Of a stretch of 10,447 bases of DNA, positions 6,013-10,447 are shown piece after piece. Origin of the DNA: an uncultured Bacteroidales bacterium. GTDB taxonomy: Bacteria; Bacteroidota; Bacteroidia; Bacteroidales; Bacteroidaceae. The DNA lies in NCBI GenBank assembly GCA_947367415.1, contig CANBEE010000082.1:1-10447 (forward strand). Direction: 5' to 3'. Below the pieces are notes generated by a model. The model worked only from the letters and a program-made list of their open reading frames with translations. It was not told the DNA's origin and did not search any database. Position numbers and translations under genes: made by a program. How positions within the stretch are numbered: position 1 is the stretch's first letter; every line of letters starts with the position of its first letter.

Positions 6013-7152
6013 ATGTCCATTACAATCAGACCAGTCACTACAAAAAAAGAGATGAAGCAATTCATCTGCTTCAACTACGAACTATATAAAGGCTCACCCT
6101 ACGCAGTTCCAGAACTATACAGCGATGTGCGAGACACCCTTGACCCGGATAAGAACGCAGCCTTCGAGTTTTGTGAGGCGCAGCCATTCATCGCGCTGCG
6201 CGATGACAAGGTGGTAGGGCGTATCGTAGCTATCATCAACCATAAGGCCAACTCGGCTTGGAACAAAAAAGCTGTGCGCTTCGGATGGGTCGACTTCATC
6301 GATAATGCAGAAGTAGCCGATGCGCTGTTCGCTACTGTTGAAGAGTGGGGACGTGAGCGCGGGATGACAGAAGTGCATGGTCCGTTGGGCTTTACCGACT
6401 TTGATCCCGAAGGCATGCTCGTTGAGGGATTCGACCGCATAGGCACCATGGCCACCATCTACAACTACCCATACTACCCCGTACACATGGAGCGCATGGG
6501 CTACACAAAGGACGTGGATTGGATGGAATACCTGCTTACCGCCCCCACGGAACTGCCCGAGAAGCATGCACGCATCACACGCATAGTGAAGGAGAAATAT
6601 GGTCTTCATGTAGTGAAGTACACCTCGCACAGCAAGCTCGCCCGCGAACGAGGAACAGCTATCTTCGAACTACTCAACGAAGCGTACGCCCACCTATATG
6701 GCTATTCAGCCCTCTCTCCCAAGCAGATACAGCAGTACATCAATAGCTACTTGCCTCTGCTGGATCTTCGCTTGGTGCCGATTATCGTGGATAAGGACAA
6801 CAATCTTATCGGTTTTGGCGTATTGCTTCCTTTCTTGGCAGAAGCATTCCAAAAGGCACGTGGTTTTATGTTTCCCTTTGGCTGGTGGCATCTCATCAAG
6901 GCACTCAAATGGAACAAGACAAGAACCACTGAGATGCTGCTTGTGGCTGTAAAACCCGAATATCAGGGAAGGGGTGCTGTGGCACTGATATTCGACGACA
7001 TCATCCCCGTACATAATCAATTGGGCTACAAATGGTCAGAGAGTAACCCCGAGTTGGAAAGCAACACCAAGATGCAGGCACAGTGGGATTATTTCGAGCG
7101 TGAGAACCACAAACGTCGCCGTGCATATAAGAAGGACATAGGCTCCAAGTAA
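6013..7152 (+). CDS. YghO/bCerS-like double GNAT-fold acyltransferase
   Basis: A 379-residue cytosolic protein that I place in the YghO-like family, now linked to bacterial ceramide synthase (bCerS). It appears to have two GNAT-type folds. The N-terminal half runs about 1-165, with PFIALRDDKVVGRIVAIIN (58-76), GWVDFIDN (91-98) and the family-typical HGPLGFTDFDPEGMLVEGF (122-140). The C-terminal half runs about 195-345, with the acyl-CoA binding motif VKPEYQGRGAVAL (313-325). A basic tail (about 366-375) might contact membrane phospholipids. bCerS acylates a sphingoid base with acyl-CoA, and Bacteroidales make sphingolipids, so a ceramide role is plausible. However, the family is broad, no serine palmitoyltransferase gene is nearby and the substrate is not proven. 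It is preceded by its own promoter box and followed by a strong terminator, so it is probably transcribed mainly alone. Confidence 0.75.
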   Translation: MSITIRPVTTKKEMKQFICFNYELYKGSPYAVPELYSDVRDTLDPDKNAAFEFCEAQPFIALRDDKVVGRIVAIINHKANSAWNKKAVRFGWVDFIDNAEVADALFATVEEWGRERGMTEVHGPLGFTDFDPEGMLVEGFDRIGTMATIYNYPYYPVHMERMGYTKDVDWMEYLLTAPTELPEKHARITRIVKEKYGLHVVKYTSHSKLARERGTAIFELLNEAYAHLYGYSALSPKQIQQYINSYLPLLDLRLVPIIVDKDNNLIGFGVLLPFLAEAFQKARGFMFPFGWWHLIKALKWNKTRTTEMLLVAVKPEYQGRGAVALIFDDIIPVHNQLGYKWSESNPELESNTKMQAQWDYFERENHKRRRAYKKDIGSK

Positions 7153-7175
7153 AACAATAAGGAAAGATAATGAAG

Positions 7176-7222
7176 ACGGCCGAGGCATGCAGTTGCAGCC
7201 TCGGCCGTTCCTATTTTTTTTT
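7176..7222 (+). terminator. Strong intrinsic terminator after the acyltransferase gene
   Basis: Perfect 11-base arms ACGGCCGAGGC (7176-7186) and GCCTCGGCCGT (7198-7208) enclose an 11-base loop, and nine T residues follow at 7214-7222. It ends plus-strand transcription 24 bases after the stop at 7152. Because sulP converges on it, the same stem could also stop minus-strand transcription, but the minus-strand side has only a weak U-rich stretch, so I call it mainly for the plus strand. Confidence 0.92.
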
Positions 7223-7236
7223 ACAACAATAATCTA

Positions 7237-8919
7237 CTATTTAATCTCACTGGCCAATACACGGGCACGCTCTAATGCGATGGTAATATGGCTGCAGATA
7301 TTCTCTTTACCTATGAGTTCATCGAACCCAGCCTTTGTGAGCACACCAAGCACTTTGTCATTAACACCCGAGAGGACAATATGCACATCTTTCTTCAGAC
7401 ACTTCTTACAGAGGTTCGTAAGGTTGTGCACGCCCGTGGAGTCGATAAATGGTACTTTTCTCATACGGATGATACGTACAGCAGGATGCTTGCCCACATC
7501 GTTCATCACCTCCTCAAAACGGTTGGCTATACCGAAGAAGTAGGGACCGTTGATTTCATATACTTCCACACGGTCAGGGATGGTAAGATGCTCATTGTTG
7601 TAAGGCAGGTCGCTATCGGCATTGAGATCAATTTCTTCCGTTTCCACCGATACTTTTGTCACTTCAGACATACGACGCATGAAGAGCAGGCAAGCGATGA
7701 GGATGCCCACTTCGATAGCCACAGTGAGGTCGAAGATGACGGTAAGGAAGAAGGTAACAAGCAGCACGGTGATGTCGCTCTTGGGATTCTTCAGAATGGC
7801 CTTAAAGCTGCGCCACTCACTCATATTGTACGACACCACCACCAGAATACCTGCCAAGCACGACATAGGAATATACTTGGCCAAAGGCATCAGGAAGAAG
7901 TAGATGAGCAGCAGCACAAGCGCATGAATGATACCGGCGATAGGTGTACGTCCACCGTTGTTGATGTTGGTCATCGTACGGGCAATGGCTCCAGTGGCAG
8001 GGATACCACCAAAGAGCGAGCAAGCCATATTGGCTATACCTTGGCCTACAAGTTCCTGATTGCTATCATGCTTATCGCCTATTACGCCATCGGCCACAGC
8101 AGCCGAAAGCAATGACTCTATGGCTCCCAACATTGCTATCACAAGGGCAGGCGACATGAGTTTCGTGAACACCTCCCATGTAATCTTGGGCACTTCAGGA
8201 GTCGGCATGTTGGGATTGATGGTGAAGCGATCACCAATAGTCTCTATGGTAGTCACACCGGCATAGTTCTTCAAGAGCAAAGCTACCACGGTCATCAGAA
8301 TGATGGCAAGCAGCGAGCCGGGCAGTTTCTTGCTTATCTTAGGAGTATATACAATAATCAGGATACTTCCCAATCCTATGAGCAGGGGCCATATGTTCAT
8401 CGTATTGAAATGCTGGAAGTACACTACCCACTTACTCACGAAATCAGCAGGGACATCGGCAATCTGCATGCCGAAGAGATCCTTAATCTGCGTGGTGAAG
8501 ATGGTGAGCGCGATACCACTCGTGAAGCCTACGATAATGGGATATGGAATGTACTTGATGATAGTTCCCACACGCAGTATACCCATCAGAATGAGGAAGA
8601 TACCTGCCATGAAAGTGGCGATAATGAGTCCGTTCATGCCATAATCGGCAATAATGCCGAAGACAATAACAATGAAGGCTCCTGTGGGACCACCAATCTG
8701 CACCTTGCTACCACCGAAAACAGAGATGAGCAGACCTGCGATGATAGCCGTAATGATACCTTTTTCGGGAGTTACACCCGAGGCTATACCAAATGCGATA
8801 GCCAATGGCAAGGCTACAATACCTACAATGATACCAGCCATGAGGTCGGCCATGAAGGTAGTTTTGTTATACCCCTTCAAACAAGAGAATAACTTAGGTT
8901 GGAATTCGAATAATTTCAT
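7237..8919 (-). CDS. SulP-family anion transporter with C-terminal STAS domain
   Basis: A 560-residue inner-membrane protein. Residues about 20-415 hold many hydrophobic helices of the SulP (SLC26-like) transporter fold. The first helix segment is DLMAGIIVGIVALPLAIAFG (25-44), followed by the GGPTGAF loop and the IPYPIIVGFTSG segment, all typical of the family. Residues about 447-560 form a cytosolic STAS domain with the signature FIDSTG (D493-S494-T495) at the position of the phosphorylated serine in anti-anti-sigma factors. Family members carry sulfate, bicarbonate or other anions, often with Na+ or H+. No carbonic anhydrase or sulfate-assimilation gene is next to it, so the substrate is open. 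Length is normal and the gene is complete. It is divergent from the U32 gene and convergent with the acyltransferase gene, so it is monocistronic on the evidence here. Confidence 0.93.
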   Translation of the reverse strand: MKLFEFQPKLFSCLKGYNKTTFMADLMAGIIVGIVALPLAIAFGIASGVTPEKGIITAIIAGLLISVFGGSKVQIGGPTGAFIVIVFGIIADYGMNGLIIATFMAGIFLILMGILRVGTIIKYIPYPIIVGFTSGIALTIFTTQIKDLFGMQIADVPADFVSKWVVYFQHFNTMNIWPLLIGLGSILIIVYTPKISKKLPGSLLAIILMTVVALLLKNYAGVTTIETIGDRFTINPNMPTPEVPKITWEVFTKLMSPALVIAMLGAIESLLSAAVADGVIGDKHDSNQELVGQGIANMACSLFGGIPATGAIARTMTNINNGGRTPIAGIIHALVLLLIYFFLMPLAKYIPMSCLAGILVVVSYNMSEWRSFKAILKNPKSDITVLLVTFFLTVIFDLTVAIEVGILIACLLFMRRMSEVTKVSVETEEIDLNADSDLPYNNEHLTIPDRVEVYEINGPYFFGIANRFEEVMNDVGKHPAVRIIRMRKVPFIDSTGVHNLTNLCKKCLKKDVHIVLSGVNDKVLGVLTKAGFDELIGKENICSHITIALERARVLASEIK

Positions 8920-8993
8920 ACGGGAAACGTCTATATATGCTAATACCTTTATATATACTTATACAGATTCAGGTGTAAGTGACATTTGACGGT

Positions 8994-9002
8994 GCAAAAT
9001 TA
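8994..9002 (-). promoter_or_regulatory. -7 box for sulP with overlapping imperfect inverted repeat
   Basis: The minus strand reads TAATTTTGC, a full match to TAnnTTTG plus C. The transcript would start near 8987-8990, giving a leader of about 70 bases to the ATG at 8919. No TTTG lies at 19-21 bases upstream. An imperfect inverted repeat (GTGcAAAA ... TTTTCAC, about 8992-9015) overlaps the box and could be an operator. The AT-rich leader has TATATA at 8932-8937 and 8950-8955 that could form a weak stem. Confidence 0.5.
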
Positions 9003-9082
9003 CGATGTTTTCACGAATTATTCTATACAATTCTTAAAAAATCTTTCATTGAGGATGTAGAGTCACGTTTTTGCTCAAGAAG

Positions 9083-9190
9083 TTCAAGCTTATTCGCATC
9101 CTTGCGATTTTATCGAGGAGATACTTGCATTAGCAATGAAATATTCAAGCAAGCTTGATATTATTTCGCTCGTTTATTCGTATCTTTGTC
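9083..9190 (+). repeat. Imperfect duplication of the U32 promoter module
   Basis: TTATTCGCATCCTTGCG (9090-9106) and TTATTCGTATCTTTGTC (9174-9190) agree at 13 of 17 positions, 84 bases apart, and the second copy contains the U32 -7 box. Each copy is preceded by TTCAAGC (9083-9089 and 9144-9150). The second TTCAAGC belongs to a perfect palindrome, TCAAGC-AA-GCTTGA (9145-9158). The first copy itself forms a small hairpin, TCGCA/TGCGA (9094-9107), followed by TTTT. The rest of the 275-base divergent spacer between sulP and the U32 gene shows no credible gene. Confidence 0.4.
9181..9188 (+). promoter_or_regulatory. -7 box directly upstream of the U32 gene
   Basis: TATCTTTG is a full match to the Bacteroidota TAnnTTTG box. 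It ends only six bases before the ATG at 9195, so the transcript would begin at or within a few bases of the start codon. A TTG at 9155-9157 is 23 bases upstream, slightly longer than usual for a -33 element, and lies in the palindrome TCAAGC-AA-GCTTGA. Confidence 0.55.
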
Positions 9191-9194
9191 CCCT

Positions 9195-10447
9195 ATGAAT
9201 AGGAAAGACTTTGAAATTATGGCTCCCGTAGGTTCACGCGAATCACTTGCGGCAGCCATCAACGCAGGTGCCGACAGTATATACTTCGGCATCGAGAACC
9301 TTAACATGCGTGCCCGCTCGGCAAATACATTCAGCATCGATGACTTGCGTGAGATAGCCACCACCTGCGACGAACATGGCATCAAGAGCTATCTTACCGT
9401 CAATACCATCATTTACGATGAGGATATAGCACTGATGCGCACGATTGTGGACGCAGCCCACGAGGCAGGCATCTCTGCCGTTATTGCTGCCGACGTGGCC
9501 GTGATGAGTTACTGCAACAGCATAGGACAGGAGGTGCATCTTAGCACTCAGCTTAATATCAGCAATGCTGAGGCACTCAAGTTCTACGCTCGCTTTGCCG
9601 ATGTGGTGGTGCTCGCCCGTGAGCTCAACCTCAAGCAGGTGGCAGCCATATATAAAACTATCCAGAACGAGCAAATACGCGGCCCCAAGGGCGAGCTCAT
9701 CCGCATCGAGATGTTCTGCCACGGTGCGCTCTGTATGGCAGTGTCGGGCAAGTGTTACCTGAGTCTGCACGAGCTGAACGCATCGGCTAACCGAGGCGCT
9801 TGCATGCAGGTATGCCGCAGAGGCTATGCTCCTTATCTCCTCAGCGAGACTGACGGAGACATCGAACTGGAGGTTGACAATAAGTATGTGATGTCGCCCA
9901 AGGACCTCAAGACCATCCGTTTCATGGACGAGATGATGGAGGCAGGCGTGCGTGTATTCAAGATAGAGGGACGTGCCCGTGGTCCCGAATATGTAAAAAC
10001 CGTAGTTGAATGCTACAACGAGGCCATCGAGAGCCATCTTAACGGTACGCTTACCGAAGAAAAGAAGGACGAATGGGATGAGCGCTTGCGCACTGTCTTC
10101 AACCGAGGATTCTGGGATGGTTACTACTTGGGACAACGCTTGGGTGAATGGACTCGCAATTACGGTTCTGCCGCTACCGAGCGGAAGGTATATGCAGGCA
10201 AGGGCATACGTTACTTCACAAACATCAGTGTGGCAGAGTTCCTCATCGAAGCCACCGAGTTGCACGTGGGAGACAAGCTGCTCATTACGGGACATACCAC
10301 AGGTGCCATGTATCTAACATTGGATGAGGCACGCGTAAATCTCAAGCCGGTAGATACGGTAAAGAAGGGAGTACACGTCTCATTCAAGGTACCCAGTCGC
10401 ATACGACCTGGAGATAAGCTATACCTTATACGCTCCACAGAAGTAAC
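9195..10447 (+). CDS. U32-family protein (TrhP/RlhA-like RNA hydroxylation factor), cut at the window end
   Basis: 417 codons are present and the reading frame is still open at the right edge. The N-terminal part is a barrel-like domain starting with EIMAPVGS (7-14) and AGADSIYFG (24-32). The U32 signature is complete: E172, F174, G177, C180, G185, C187 and S190 in the prescribed spacing, with two further cysteines, C203 and C207. Together these four cysteines are the conserved set thought to hold a metal or iron-sulfur centre. KIEGRAR (257-263) is also typical. From about residue 335 a small beta domain of the U32 C-terminal type follows, so probably only a short end is missing. Although named peptidases, characterised bacterial members (TrhP, RlhA) are needed for prephenate-dependent 5-hydroxylation of tRNA U34 or 23S rRNA C. 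The start at 9195 is chosen because MxRKDFEIMAPVGS is the usual N-terminus in Bacteroidales; M9 (9219) is the alternative. Confidence 0.9.
   Translation, partial: MNRKDFEIMAPVGSRESLAAAINAGADSIYFGIENLNMRARSANTFSIDDLREIATTCDEHGIKSYLTVNTIIYDEDIALMRTIVDAAHEAGISAVIAADVAVMSYCNSIGQEVHLSTQLNISNAEALKFYARFADVVVLARELNLKQVAAIYKTIQNEQIRGPKGELIRIEMFCHGALCMAVSGKCYLSLHELNASANRGACMQVCRRGYAPYLLSETDGDIELEVDNKYVMSPKDLKTIRFMDEMMEAGVRVFKIEGRARGPEYVKTVVECYNEAIESHLNGTLTEEKKDEWDERLRTVFNRGFWDGYYLGQRLGEWTRNYGSAATERKVYAGKGIRYFTNISVAEFLIEATELHVGDKLLITGHTTGAMYLTLDEARVNLKPVDTVKKGVHVSFKVPSRIRPGDKLYLIRSTEV

Noticed and set aside
7288..8115. Plus-strand open frame (275 codons) inside sulP
   Set aside because: Antisense to the STAS domain and last membrane helices of SulP; the His- and Thr-rich product looks like a mirror frame.
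9003..9180. Small RNA or small protein in the sulP/U32 spacer
   Set aside because: Short stems such as TCGCA/TGCGA followed by TTTT are too weak to support an RNA gene, and no convincing short frame with a start signal is seen.
9243..10295. Minus-strand open frame (350 codons) opposite the U32 gene
   Set aside because: The plus strand encodes the complete U32 signature with conserved cysteines; the antisense product resembles no family and has no promoter box.
1..10447. A defence, secretion or other accessory gene system
   Set aside because: All recognisable genes are conserved housekeeping or transport families in ordinary operon or single-gene layouts, with no mobile element, toxin-antitoxin pair, nuclease or reverse transcriptase.

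Overview
The window looks like a stretch of core chromosome from a member of the Bacteroidales (Bacteroidota), most likely Prevotellaceae or a close relative. The support is the gene families (a PG_1098-type THUMP-like methyltransferase, a YghO-like double GNAT protein, a Bacteroidales-type U32 protein), several Bacteroidota-style -7 boxes (TAnnTTTG), and the near absence of Shine-Dalgarno sequences. I see no tRNA, rRNA, CRISPR array, insertion sequence, integrase or phage gene. No recognisable multi-gene accessory or defence system is present.

Left part (1-4576), all on the minus strand. Reading in the direction of transcription: pgeF (laccase-domain peptidoglycan editing factor), a free-standing PheRS B3/B4-domain protein, parE (topoisomerase IV subunit B), coaD (phosphopantetheine adenylyltransferase), then a roughly 200-bp gap rich in short palindromes, and a small helical protein of unknown function with its own -7 box. 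That small gene ends in TAATG at the very edge of the window, so a coupled gene may follow. pgeF and B3/B4 form one tight pair. parE and coaD form another, with a promoter-like box in the 93-bp gap upstream of parE.

Middle part (4577-7222). A divergent promoter region separates pgeF from a plus-strand SAM-dependent methyltransferase gene. This is followed, from its own promoter, by a 379-residue double GNAT-fold acyltransferase of the YghO/bCerS-like group. A strong intrinsic terminator lies between that gene and the convergent sulP.

Right part (7237-10447). A SulP-family anion transporter with a C-terminal STAS domain is on the minus strand. It is divergent from a U32-family protein (probable TrhP/RlhA-type RNA hydroxylation factor) that runs off the right edge. 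The 275-bp divergent spacer has promoter boxes on both strands, small palindromes and an imperfect duplication of the U32 promoter module.

The least expected structure is a set of degenerate 7-bp tandem repeats at all three internal junctions of the minus-strand cluster (pgeF/B3B4, B3B4/parE, parE/coaD). They overlap start or stop codons, and at one junction sit beside a run of eight C residues directly before a start codon. These repeats, the possible ceramide-synthase-like acyltransferase and the U32 promoter duplication are the points most worth a second look.
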